From contig JBNGIS010017685.1 of assembly GCA_049999725.1 (NCBI GenBank), positions 41,165-72,068 on the forward strand: a stretch of DNA of 30,904 nt, in the 5' to 3' direction. Shown piece after piece: positions 19,331 to 28,978 of this stretch (the stretch's first letter is position 1; each line of letters starts with the position of its first letter). Made by a program: the position numbers and the translations under genes. The DNA comes from Haplomitrium mnioides. Its lineage: Eukaryota > Marchantiophyta > Haplomitriopsida > Calobryales. The notes beneath the pieces are model-generated. The model had not been told where the DNA came from, did no database searches, and saw only the letters and a program-made list of their open reading frames with translations.

Positions 19331-21395
19331 CTAATCACCATCAACAAATGCATGAACAATCCATGTCTGTGCAGGTGGTTTCTTTACACCTCCTTTTCTC
19401 AATTCTTGAAACTCATCAAACAGACTCCTTTCACCAGCAGCAGCATAGATGTTTGATAGCAGCACATAGCCAGCAACACTATCAGGGTCCAGTTCAAGAA
19501 TTTGTTGCCCTATTTGCTTTCCCATCTCCACCTTGCCATGATTTCTACAGGCACACAACAAGGCTGTCAATGCAATACTATCCCCACTGATTTTAGGTGC
19601 ACTTCTAAGAAAGTTCTCTGCATCATCCAGCCTACCAGCACGGCTTAGAAGATCAACCATGCAAATGTAATGCTCCACTGTTGGCAAAATACCGTAAACT
19701 GAACCCATGGATTCAAACAGTTGGATGCCTTCCTCTACAAAGCCTGCATGACTGCAAGCTGAAAGAAGGCAAATGAAGGTAACCCCATCCATTTTTACAC
19801 CACCGCCTTGATATTCCCGGAAAAGCTGTAAAGCTTTCTTTCCAAGTCCATGCATTGCAAACCCACTGAGCATGGCATTCCATGAGATCAAAGTACGAGT
19901 AGGCATTCTCTGAAAAACGCTTTCTGCATCAGCTATGCTTCCACATTTGGCATACATGTTGACAAGGCTATTCCCCACAAACACATCCGACTCCCAACCA
20001 CTTTCAATGACTTGTGTATGGATACGACGTCCTTCTTCCAGGGCCATGATACTAGCACAAGCTTTCAAAACTAATACAAAGGAGACAGAGCCTGGCTTCA
20101 CCTCTTCTGCTTGCATTTGTTGGAATAGTTGCAATGCCTTTTGTCCTTCTTTACAATTTACATATCCAGCCAGCATGGCATTCCATGAGACCACATCCCG
20201 AGTATGCATTCTCCGGAATACGCTTTCTGCATCAGCTATGCTCCCACATTTGGCATACATATCCACAAGGGTATTCCCAACTTTCTCATCGGATTCATAA
20301 CCATTTTCCGTGACTTGTGTATGGACCCGCCTCCCTTCTTCCAGGGCCATGACACTTGCACAAGCTTTCAACACTAATACAAAGGAGACAGAGCCTGGCT
20401 TCACCTCTTCTGCTTGCATTTGTCGGAACAGTTCCAGTGCCTTTTTCCCTTCTTTACAATTCACATAACCAGCAAGCATGGCAGTCCATGAGACCACATC
20501 ACGAGTAGGCATTCTCTGGAACACGCTTTCTGCATCACTTATGCTCCCACATTTGGCATACATGTCCACAAGGGTATTCCCCACTTTCCTATCTGACTCG
20601 CAACCACTTTCAATGACTTGTGTATGGACTCGCCTCCCTTCTTCCAGCACCATCATACTTGCACAGGCTTTCAACACTAATACAAAGGAGACAGAGTCTG
20701 GCTTCACCTCTTCTTGCATTTGTCGGAAGAGTTCCAGCGCCTTTACCCCTTCGTTAGAATTCACATATGCAGCAAGCATGGCAGTCCATGAGACCACATC
20801 ACGAGTACACATTTTTTGGAATACGACTTCTGCATCAGCTATGCTCCCACATTTCGCATACATATCCACAAGGGTATTTGCCACAAATAGATCAGATTCG
20901 CAACCACATTCAATTATCTGCGCATGGACATGTTTACCGTCGCCTAGTGTTCCTAAGCTGGCACAGGCCTTGAGTACAGTTACAAAAATAAACTTGTCTG
21001 GCTTCACTGCTTGTGCTTCCATCCGGTTAAACAATTGCATGGCCTCCTTCTGTCGACAGGACTTCACACATCTTGAAATCATAGCATTCCAAGAGAAAAG
21101 GCTCCTAGAAACAGAATCGGGTACCATTGATGCCAGCTCAGTTCTAACCCATGATGGGTTTGCTTTCCTGTCCAACCAAAGTCCAACCCGGGTCTTCTTA
21201 TGTGTGAAATCTGGATAATTGGGATTCACCTACGGACCAGATATGCAAAGCCAGCTTGAGTACTTCAAATCCTGAAACTGAAAAATCATTCCGCCAAAGA
21301 ACCTTCTGTCATGCTTTAAGAGTTTCCACCTTGTCCATTGTGTGATCCCACCATTGTGACGGATTTGAAAAGAACAGTCGCCACTGTTCTTCCAT
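19331..21395 (-). CDS. PLS-class PPR protein with PDF-type N-terminus (two exons); DYW tail lost
   Basis: PPR proteins bind organellar RNA base by base; PLS members with a DYW tail direct C-to-U editing. My model has a first exon from ATG 21395 to 21330 (MEEQWRLFFSNPSQWWD...). A 100-bp GT-AG intron (21329-21230) follows, in phase 0. The second exon runs 21229-19331. The splice joins WWD...DK to VNPNYPDF, giving a block like the PDF motif of organellar OSB single-strand-binding proteins (NPxYPDFxHKxT...LWL...P.WV). From about residue 45 of exon 2 come PPR modules. They form an array of near-identical ~101-residue P-L-S triplets with NTLVDMYAKCGSIADAE and RDVVSW signatures, then MHGLGKKALQLF, HYICMVDLLSRAGRLDDAENF, and E-type motifs ending AQTWIVHAFVDGD. 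The stop TAG (19331-19333) stands where the family has Gln. The open frame is long, but no transit peptide is visible. The protein, if made, lacks editing activity. The first ATG inside exon 2 is at 21127. Confidence 0.85.
20000..20930 (-). repeat. ~303-bp tandem repeats inside the PPR array
   Basis: Around three to four direct copies of a P-L-S triplet unit are nearly identical at DNA level. For example, the segment encoding EEVKPGSVSFVLVLKACAS recurs at about 300-bp steps, and AKCGSIADAESVF recurs likewise. One unit (near 20710) lacks a single codon (QMQEEV instead of QMQAEEV). This suggests recent unequal exchange or gene conversion among modules. Confidence 0.82.
21230..21329 (-). other. 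Predicted intron of the PPR gene
   Basis: On the minus strand, ACAAG|GTGGAA (donor) and GTCCGTAG|GTGAAT (acceptor) bound 100 bp. Removal joins WWD...DK to VNPNYPDF in frame and skips a TGA and a TAG. The join recreates a contiguous conserved motif, which is stronger evidence than the splice consensus alone. Confidence 0.75.
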
Positions 21396-21406
21396 ACTAT
21401 TATGGC

Positions 21407-21491
21407 CTGCAACAACCCGAACGACAAATTATAACCTCTAATGGAACTTCAATCTGATTCAAAGAAAGATTAGAGAAATCTGCTCAAATAC
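21407..21491 (-). other. Possible upstream (5' leader) intron of the PPR gene
   Basis: GATGCAG|GTATTTG at the donor and GTTGTTGCAG|GCC at the acceptor, 85 bp apart, lie just upstream of the ATG at 21395. The upstream exon in the same frame meets a TGA after about a dozen codons, so it is probably non-coding. Confidence 0.45.
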
Positions 21492-22100
21492 CTGCATCCC
21501 TCAGAAGTGTTTGTGCTCACCATGATGCTTACTACACATGGTACTAGAAAGCAATAGCTGTTCCTGGCGATGCTTCTTCTTTCTGGAATGAAACAACAGT
21601 CGTAAGGCAAGGCCTCTGTTCATCTCTCATCTTTGCTATTCACTTTGGTAAGGTGCAGTGCCGATTACCCACCAAGGGATTTCTGGGTGCGTTGAGCATG
21701 TGCGGTGTTTCAGAGCAGAACCCAATCTTTTGAAATTTCCACCAGTTGGCATGTCTTCCAACTGTGAGATCGCATTTTCTAGTTGGCAAAGTTGCATCGC
21801 ACACAGTTCTAGGATCTACCTTTTTTGGACCCTACAAGCTTTGACCTAATTGGCTACCTCCAACTAAGTGTAGTAATCTAGACTAGGCTAGTTAGACTAA
21901 TCTCCGATTAAGTAGAACTAATCTAGAGTAACAACAGCATTCATATAATCACTTCTATAGGTGTTGTAAGTTGGAAAAATTATTTATCATGAAGAATGAA
22001 ATACATCCCAATTATTTTGGTAAGTACTTCTTAACATTAACATATTTTTTCTACATGTGGTTAAATTATACATGAGCAACTTTGAAGTGAAACTCATATA
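21492..22100. other. Upstream flank of the PPR gene, no further gene seen
   Basis: Mixed-composition DNA becomes A/T-rich from about 21850. It would contain the promoter of the PPR gene on the minus strand, but I cannot single out a convincing TATA box. Repeated CTAATC/GACTAATC words near 21860-21940 resemble parts of the copia LTR. Confidence 0.4.
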
Positions 22101-22426
22101 CGTTGAATGTGACGCTCATGCAACTAATGGAAGAATATGAAAACATAAGATCAACAAGTCTATGATGTGAATCATGAAACTCTTCTTCTACTTTTCTTTT
22201 CTCTACTCAATGTAATATTATGAATACTAATACAATGTAAAATGTAATAGGTGTTTAAGGTAATGTGCTAATCATGTAGGATTAGCACTAACCCTAATCA
22301 TATAGTCTAATCATAGGTTAAAGACTAATCTTATATTAGTCTAATCATCCCTAATCATATAGTCTAATCATAGGTTAAAGACTAATCTTATATTAGTCTA
22401 ATCATCTTGCTAAATGTAGTATAACA
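22101..22426 (-). mobile_element. Probable solo LTR related to the copia element
   Basis: The stretch starts CGTTGAATG and ends GTATAACA, like the copia LTR (TGTTGAGTG...ATCATAACA) with one end base changed. It shares the CT-rich block, the TAATC/ATTAG-rich middle and the general length. ATATA flanks it on both sides (22096-22100 and 22427-22431), a perfect 5-bp target duplication, although in A/T-rich DNA. No internal sequence remains, as after LTR-LTR recombination. Confidence 0.6.
22292..22405. repeat. Perfect 57-bp tandem duplication
   Basis: The unit beginning CCCTAATCATATAGTC occurs at 22292-22348 and again at 22349-22405 without a mismatch, inside the probable solo LTR. Identity suggests a recent event compared with the decay around it. 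Confidence 0.92.
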
Positions 22427-22631
22427 ATATAAGATATCAATGAAAATATTTAAAGTAAAAGTTAACACATGAAAACAACAAACCCAAGATAAACAAGAAA
22501 TGTGAAGAAAAAAAATACCAAGTTAAAAAAAGGTGATTAGTTAATCACACTTTATATTCTCAAAAGAAATGTTTTTTTTTTCTTGTTTTCTCTTTTTACA
22601 CCTCGTTAAATGTATCAGAGTTGGTAGAACT

Positions 22632-22703
22632 AGCCATTGTTGGAGTCAACTTCTTTACGATATTTAAAGCCATTGTTGGAGTCAACTTCTTTACAATATA
22701 TAA
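22632..22703. repeat. 36-bp tandem duplication
   Basis: AGCCATTGTTGGAGTCAACT... starts at 22632 and again at 22668, with a few differences near the unit ends. Confidence 0.88.
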
Positions 22704-23515
22704 AGCTATTTAAACCCCAAGAGAATTTCAGTTTTACCTTTGCAACTCTCAAGAGAGCTCAAGCTTGTACGTAGAAAATCATGGACCTTAAGAAATATGT
22801 ATAAACCTCTTTCAAAAAATCTACTTCAATATCTCTAGCACCAAAAAAAGTAGAAGCTCACTATGTATGGGAGCTCAGTGTATATGAAAAGAGTGCATAC
22901 TTTCTTCATTGATTAACATAAGAAGAACAACACAACAATGTCATGAAATATGATCTAGAGGCAGATGTAGCTCAACATTAAGACTTGTATAGATTGTGGT
23001 AGCTAATCACAAACACAAAGCAAGCCAATTCATCTTTGAAAGGAATTTTCTTTGGGTTGAGTATGAATGAGAAAAAAATGAACAAAAGTTTTATGAAACT
23101 AAGAGTGGTGTAAAACATTGATGTCATTGAGGTTTCTTATAAGAATGAAGTATGAAATAAATCATTTTGGAGCTTTGAGACTCTACAAGAGAAATTATTT
23201 GTGTCTCAATGGATCCAAAAGACTTGTTGGGATTCAAATATGCTACATTAACAAGCAAAATACTCAATGTGCTAAAATATAAGCTTCCTTCTACAACGTG
23301 ACAAACTCATCAACTTTTGTAGGAGCTTACATCTTGGTTGAAGGAGTATATAAATGTTGGGAGAAACATACTTAGACAAAGAAAACAATTGGCTAGCTAC
23401 ATTTTCCTTTAGTGGTAAAGTTCAAATAACCCTTTGAAAGTTCAACGACTTTATATGTGATAAATAAATTAGAGAACAAGATGGTTGATGAAACTCCACA
23501 ACACACACCAATAAT
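22704..23515. other. A/T-rich stretch without a recognised gene
   Basis: Stops occur in all frames at short intervals. I could not relate it to any family. It leads directly into the first 1.5-kb repeat unit. Confidence 0.5.
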
Positions 23516-24962
23516 AACCACTACTTTGAACCAAGAAGAGGATACTCAAAACATGAACTTTTTTTCTGCAAAAAATTGATGTTTTCAAGCTCAAAAAATA
23601 GAGAAAACAAGGTTATTTTTTCTCAAGAAAACTACGTGAGTTTTTCTTTGTTTATTTTTTGCAATTTTAACAAGCTTAAAATCGAAAAGCAATTTAATTA
23701 TGAAAAATTGAATGATATTCTTAGTTTTCGTGAAAATATTGGATCTTGAAAGCAATGAAAAGTATAAAAATTGTGGTTTGTTTTCACAAAAACTTGCATT
23801 TTGGATTGAATACATTTTGAAGCCCAAAAATTGAAACAAATGTTAGAATGAAGTTATTTTGAAATAAATTTGGTTGCACAAACTTCATGCGTGCATATAC
23901 ATAGTGTTACTTAAAACTTAACTTTTGAAAAATAAATAGAAAACTTGAGGAAAAACCCAAGTGGACCAGAAGTCAAGAGAATCAATTTAGAATCCCAAAG
24001 TACAAAAACGACAAAAACCAAACCTTGCATGAATTTTAGAGCTCTATTTTGAAGTTCAAGTAAAACAGAGGCTTTTCATTCTAATTCAAAATCCATGCAC
24101 GCGAAGGGTAAAATAGTCATGTCTTACAAGGGTTAAGCAATTCAAAATCTTCTAAAATTCAAAGATTCATATATGCAAAGAAGTCATAGCTCACAATCAA
24201 AAAAGCTGATGGGTTTAGAAAATTTCTTCAAAGTCTAAACACGTAGAGAGCTCCAAGTTTTGTACTAGTGTCCCTACAAACAAAGGGTTTTGAGTTCCAC
24301 ATCAGAGTCTTTGAGCAGTTTAGGTTCTAATTTCTACACGATAGAAATTGTATATACAAGGTTCACGGTTCTATATCAAAGTATGTGCATGCAAAAGTGT
24401 TTGACTTTCACACCAAAAGTAGAGTCTATGTGCGCATGAAATTTTGACTTGTGCATCAAAGTCTTTGCATGCATAGGGTTTCGAGTTCTAGATCAAAGTC
24501 TTTGTGCGCTAAAGGTTTTGAGTTCTCCAACAAACTCTAGACATGCTTAAGATTCCATTTTCTAGATCGAAATCTCAAGGTAAAAGTGGTTCCAAGTTCT
24601 ACATAAGAGTCAAAGCGCACAAGAGGCTTCAAGTTTTACATCAAAGTCAATGCTAGCAAAGGATTAAGTAGTCAAATTAGGTAGATGCTTTGACAATCCA
24701 AAAAAGATCCAAAACTTTAGTAGCCAAAACATTGAAATTCTTCTAGGAAACTATATAGTAGGAAAAAATATGGTACTATTTTGGATTAGGAAATGTTTGA
24801 CAAACCAAATGAAGATTATGATTGAATGCTTAAATTTCATTCGCACATGATAAGAATCAGCTATGAATGAGTTACATTAAAAAGTTCAAGCTAGTATAAA
24901 AATTCAAGAAATTTCTTGAATAAAATTGTTAAGTGCTTTATAAAATATATAAAATTAAATTA
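23516..24962. repeat. Diverged ~1.5-kb repeat unit, copy A
   Basis: Copy A starts AACCACTACTTTGAA and aligns collinearly with copy B (24963-26550). Shared landmarks in order are a T-run before TCTG, GAAAATATTGGA, AAGCCCAAAA-TTGAAA, TTTTGAAATA, GCACAAACT and TTGCAT-GA-TTTAG-AGCT. An array of about 37-bp repeats follows, then GTCAA-T-GATGCTTTG and AGTTCAAG...AAATTTCTTGAA. Substitutions and small indels are frequent. No protein is encoded. Confidence 0.75.
24248..24661. repeat. 37-bp degenerate minisatellite (about 11 units)
   Basis: Units begin GGTT at 24286, 24323, 24360, then at 24440 and 24477, and continue at 37-bp steps to the last, which starts at 24625. The pattern is GGTTTYGAGTTCTACATC then AAAGTCTTTGCRYGCATAR. 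One unit (24397-24439) is 43 bp. Units differ from one another by roughly a quarter to a third, so the array is old, yet the period is kept almost exactly. Confidence 0.82.
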
Positions 24963-26550
24963 ACAACCACTATTTTGAAATAAGAACAGGCTACTCAGAA
25001 CAGAAGCTGTTTTTTTTTTTCTGGAAAATTTGTGATTTTTGAATTCAAAAAACATTAAAAAATGAGGTTTTTTTTTTTAAAACAAAAAGTACATGAATTT
25101 TTTGGATTTCTTTTTTGCCGTTGCAATAAGCGTGATAGAGCGAAAGTCAATTTCGTTATGCAAAATCAATCAATATTATTAGTTTTTATGAAAATATTGG
25201 AAAAATCAAATTTGATGAAAAGCATAAAAATTATAGTAATTTTTCATCAAAAAATTGCATTTATCATTGATTACAATTCTAAGCCCAAAAGTTGAAATAC
25301 ATGTCACAAGAAACTATTTTGAAATATGTTTGACTGCACAAACTCTAGGCACGTGTAGACATGGTGCTCTTTCAAACTTTTTTGTTGGAAAAAAATTACA
25401 AAATATAAAGAAAAAACGTGAGGGGACTGGAGTCAAGGGAATAAGGTTGCAATGGTAAACACAAAAACAAAAAAAACGAAACATTGCATAGATTTAGGAG
25501 CTTTATTTTAAACATCAAGAAAGAAAGAAAGAAGCTTTTACTTGTAGTTGCAAATCCATGCAGTCAAAAGTGAACGTGGGCTTTCAAAAAGGTTACAGCA
25601 TTTTAAAATATTTCACAACTCAACGAAACATATACAGAAACATATCGTAGTTTAGAATCAAAAATCCAGTAGCTAAAGAGATTGAATTAAGATTGTAAAC
25701 AAGAAACATCTGCAAGTTTTAGACTTGATTCAACCAAACAAAGGTATCAAGATCTACAAAAGAGTCTATGACTTGTGTATAAACAAAATTGTAATTGGTA
25801 ATCCTTATATGAAGAAGCTTAAGGTTGTACAGGAGAAGTAGAACTTGTAGAAGGCATAGACTTCCATCCCAAAGTCTATGCGCGCATAGAAATCCAAGCT
25901 CAACATGTGAACACTCCACCCCAAAGTCTATGCACGCTTAGGAATCCAAGCTAAACATGTGAACACTCCACCCCAAAGTCTATGCGCATATAAGAATCCA
26001 AACTCACCATTTGAACATTCCACAACAAAGACTAACATAGGTTTTAGGTTTCGTAGAAGAGTTTTTGTACGATGTACGTTTTTCTTGAAAATCAAAGTCT
26101 ATGCGCGCATAGGGTTCACACTTCTACAACCGATGATACAGAATATAAACGTTCTATTTTTTGCAAAAAAACTCTACGCACGCAAAAGATTTCAATTTCT
26201 AATTCGGAATCTAAAAGTAAAACCGGGTACAAAGCTCTTCATCTGAGTCAAACAACACTAAAGGTTTTAATTTTTACAACAAAGTCTTAAAAAGGAAAAA
26301 AATTAGTCAATTTGAGCATATGCTTTAGCGAGATAATAATCTTAAAAGTTGAAAACAAAATACTTACATTTTGAAGTAGAAAATATTTCTACAAAGCAAA
26401 TAAAAATATTAATTATAAATTTAAGTTTCATTTATATAGAATAACATTTAACTTGAAATGATTTACAATCACAAGTTCAAGTTGGCAAAAAAATCCAACA
26501 AGTTGCTAAAAACAATTTTCAAGTACTTTTGAAAATGATCATCTTAAATT
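24963..26550. repeat. Diverged ~1.5-kb repeat unit, copy B
   Basis: Starts ACAACCACTATTTTGAAAT and follows copy A head to tail. It is collinear with copy A through the A/T-rich half, the minisatellite half and the closing AGTTCAAG...TTTTCAAGTACTT segment. Copy B is about 140 bp longer, mostly from a different minisatellite content. It ends some 50 bp before the stop of the DUF7869-like pseudogene. Confidence 0.72.
25875..26046. repeat. 52-bp tandem repeat with palindromic core
   Basis: AATCCAAGCT begins units at 25891 and 25943, and AATCCAAACT at 25995, each 52 bp apart. Each of the first two contains AACATGTGAACACTCCACCC then AAAGTCTATGC. The palindrome TCTATGCGCGCATAGA (16 bp, perfect) is at 25875-25890, and the 14-bp core recurs at 26099-26112. 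Confidence 0.85.
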
Positions 26551-26598
26551 ACACCATACTTGCAAATACAAAATATAGAACAAAATTCTTGAAGAACT

Positions 26599-28374
26599 TT
26601 AGTCGTTGGTCTTGACTTCTTCGGATTCAGCTTCAGAAGATTCATCAAGGTTTGCTTGATCTGTCTTAGTGTTAATGACATTGATTGAATCTCTTTGAAA
26701 CATTTTAGGATTGAGAGCATTTTGTATTTCGTACTCAAATAGATTTGCTTTAATGGTAGCTATAGTGGTTTTCCTCAATTGGTTTTTTTGGGTAAGAAGA
26801 AAATCAAAAGACATAATCATGATTTGTGTCACATCAAGTACATCAATATGTAACTTGGATTTGTGTTTCCCTTTTGTTGCTGCTATTTGTTTTGGGAAGT
26901 ATTGACCAAAAAATGCATCTTCAACCAAGCAAGCAAACCATTGAACTCATACTAGTTTTGGGTTTGGAGGATCTTCCTCATTAAATGAAAAAGCTTTTAG
27001 AACTTTGGCAACCCAAAACGGTCTGCTCTTTGGATCCAGAGACACAACAACACAAATAAACATTCTAGCTTTCATCTCATTTAGATTGCCAAATTTATGC
27101 CCATATCGAGTATTGTGCGAAAGAGTCCCTTCTCGCGGCCTAAGTGCTCCATCATAGATTGCTCGATGTGTAGAAAGTATTTGCTATACTAGAGTATCTT
27201 CTTTTGTTTGTTGAGCATGAAGCTGAGAATCTCGACAAACATTTTGAAAATCATTACAAGTGTTTCACTGTTGTGAAGGTGGAAAGGTAAATTCTGCTTT
27301 GAGTTGTCGTCTTTTTTTTTCAAGGATGTATACCGCAATCTCTTGTTGGGAAAAAAAGTCATTCCACCACTAAATATCAAGATCTGTAAAGAACTTGTAG
27401 TAGTTCTCATTTATGTTGTCCCTTATTGAAAATACCACTTTCTCGACATCCACTTCTCTTTCGTCCTTTTGAGATCGTTTGATTTCAGAATATGCCTTGA
27501 GAAGAATCAATATTGAACTTAAAATTTCTCTTTCCACTTCAAGTAGGCACTTGAGTTGACAAATACCATCTGCATGTAGCCAAAATTCATCTGTTGAAAA
27601 CTGTTTGCTCCAAATCTTTGTTTTGGAATCATTTAACTAGAACTTGAATTGTTGATTAAAAGTAATATAATGTATCCTTTGAACCAGAGAAGGACGTTGC
27701 TGTAGAAACAATTTGAAATCCCAAGTTTCCAACAAAAGAGTCACTTGAGCTTTAGGATTGTAGGATAATTAAAGCGCCTCGCTAAGACTCGTAATCATGA
27801 AAGCTTTGACTTGTTTTAAGCATTTCGAGAATTAGCTGAACATTTGGTCGATTTGATCTTGAGTATGGCCAACCATGAGAAATCCTATCTTGATTTTTCG
27901 AAAAACATTCTTGGTAATAAGAAGACTAAGATATCCAAACATGATAGAATTCTTATTCTCTCGTGTCGTGTTGTCCAACTGAAGATACAAAGTTGGAGGC
28001 AGCGGGCCTTCAAAGTCGTGTAATATTTTGTTGAGCATAGTAGCTGTCAAATTAGAATCACTTCTCAAGTTTCTATATGTTAAGGAGACCTTCAAAGAAA
28101 GAGCATGATTGAATATTAAGGCACCAACAACATGCACACCCACCAAACAATCTTTATCAATGTTTTTTTGTGACGATGGCCAATGTGGAATAGCAGTTTT
28201 CTTCTCATCCATTCCATCAATGACAATTCCCAAGTACTTTTGACCATCAGCATAACATTTTCAATGGTTTGCAAGTTTTGATCTTTCTTTTATTTGTTGT
28301 TCACGATGAAGAAACAATTGGCGATTATATTTGACTGCATTATCACAAAGCACGAAGGACATAAAACTAGTTCA
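26599..28374 (-). pseudogene. DUF7869-like protein pseudogene (eight in-frame stops, no frameshift)
   Basis: One minus-strand frame from about 28362 down to TAG-free ...VKTND and its stop at 26599-26601 keeps homology-like content for about 590 codons. It reads LCDNAVKYNRQLFLHREQQ, GIVIDGMDEKKTAIPHW, LRSDSNLTATMLNKIL, LPPTLYLQLDNTTRENKN, FGYLSLL and FLMVGHTQDQIDQMFS. A C-terminal part follows with RMFICVVVSLDPKSRPFW and VQWFACL, then an acidic tail. The IDGMD, QLDN..RENKN and GHT..QIDQMFS motifs are those of proteins I know as DUF7869-containing. Their function is unknown and they may derive from transposons. In-frame stops begin at 28261, 27832, 27769, 27637, 27370, 27265, 27184 and 26947. 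The 5' end is not identified. Confidence 0.72.
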
Positions 28375-28952
28375 ACAAAGCATATGTCGATACTTGTAAC
28401 TTCAAAACACAACCTTAGGTGTAAATAATATTCAAGTTATCTTAAACAAATGTTTGAATTTATTGAAACAAAACACTTTGTAAAAGATTAAAAGTAAACT
28501 TTAGGCAATTTGAAAAAAGGAAAATCTATTTCGAGAAGAAAAAACAAGATTTGCAAACAAAGGTTACCAGAACACATCCTTTGAGCGTTTATGATGAATG
28601 GAGACAACAACTGATCGTATACACGCATAGGGCCACTACAACACCAATATCATGACTTGTTGTGAATGTTGTCGTGACTGGTTTTAAAGAATCAAGAACA
28701 AATCCTATGCGCACATGGGACTTGCAAACAACAAAAACGATTTTTTCAAATTTGTTTTACAACGGCTCTTCATTTAAAGGAACAAAAACAAAACTTGTTA
28801 CAAGTCTAAGGTCACCACAACAATCAAATTCATTTTCTGGCTTTACTCGACTACAGACAAGGTTAAAATTGAAATATAAAACAATAGAGTCTATACAAGC
28901 ATAGACTATCTTCTCACAACTCAACTTGCTAAGAATTATTCGACTCGAATCG
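28375..28952. other. Sequence between the DUF7869-like pseudogene and the Ty3-like fragment
   Basis: It may include upstream exons of the pseudogene, but I can identify none. It contains isolated relatives of the minisatellite core: CCTATGCGCACATGGG near 28704, and a perfect inverted repeat GTCTAT-acaagc-ATAGAC at 28889-28906. Confidence 0.45.
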
Positions 28953-28973
28953 TCTTGATTATAATAGTACAAA
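28953..28973. repeat. Left copy of 21-bp flanking direct repeat
   Basis: TTATAATAGTACAAA with six leading bases (TCTTGA) here; TCTTGC plus the same 15-mer at 30061-30081. 20 of 21 bases match. The pair brackets the Ty3-like fragment. Confidence 0.75.
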
Positions 28974-28978
28974 CATGA

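Noticed and set aside
20478-21218. 246-codon plus-strand open frame, with a related 121-codon one at 19935-20300
   Set aside because: Antisense shadow of the PPR array; its internal repeats mirror the PPR triplets.
19331-21229. PPR protein starting at the codon at 21227-21229
   Set aside because: That codon is GTG, and TAG precedes it. It is better explained as the first codon after an AG splice acceptor, with the start ATG in an upstream exon at 21395.
24248-24661. CRISPR-like array of regular repeats
   Set aside because: Units are contiguous and degenerate with no repeat-spacer alternation, and the context is a plant nuclear genome.
26599-28374. In-frame stops as RNA-editing sites (U-to-C editing, known from fern and hornwort organelles, could restore CAA, CAG and CGA)
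   Set aside because: That editing is organellar, whereas this locus lies among nuclear retrotransposons. Decay by deamination is simpler.
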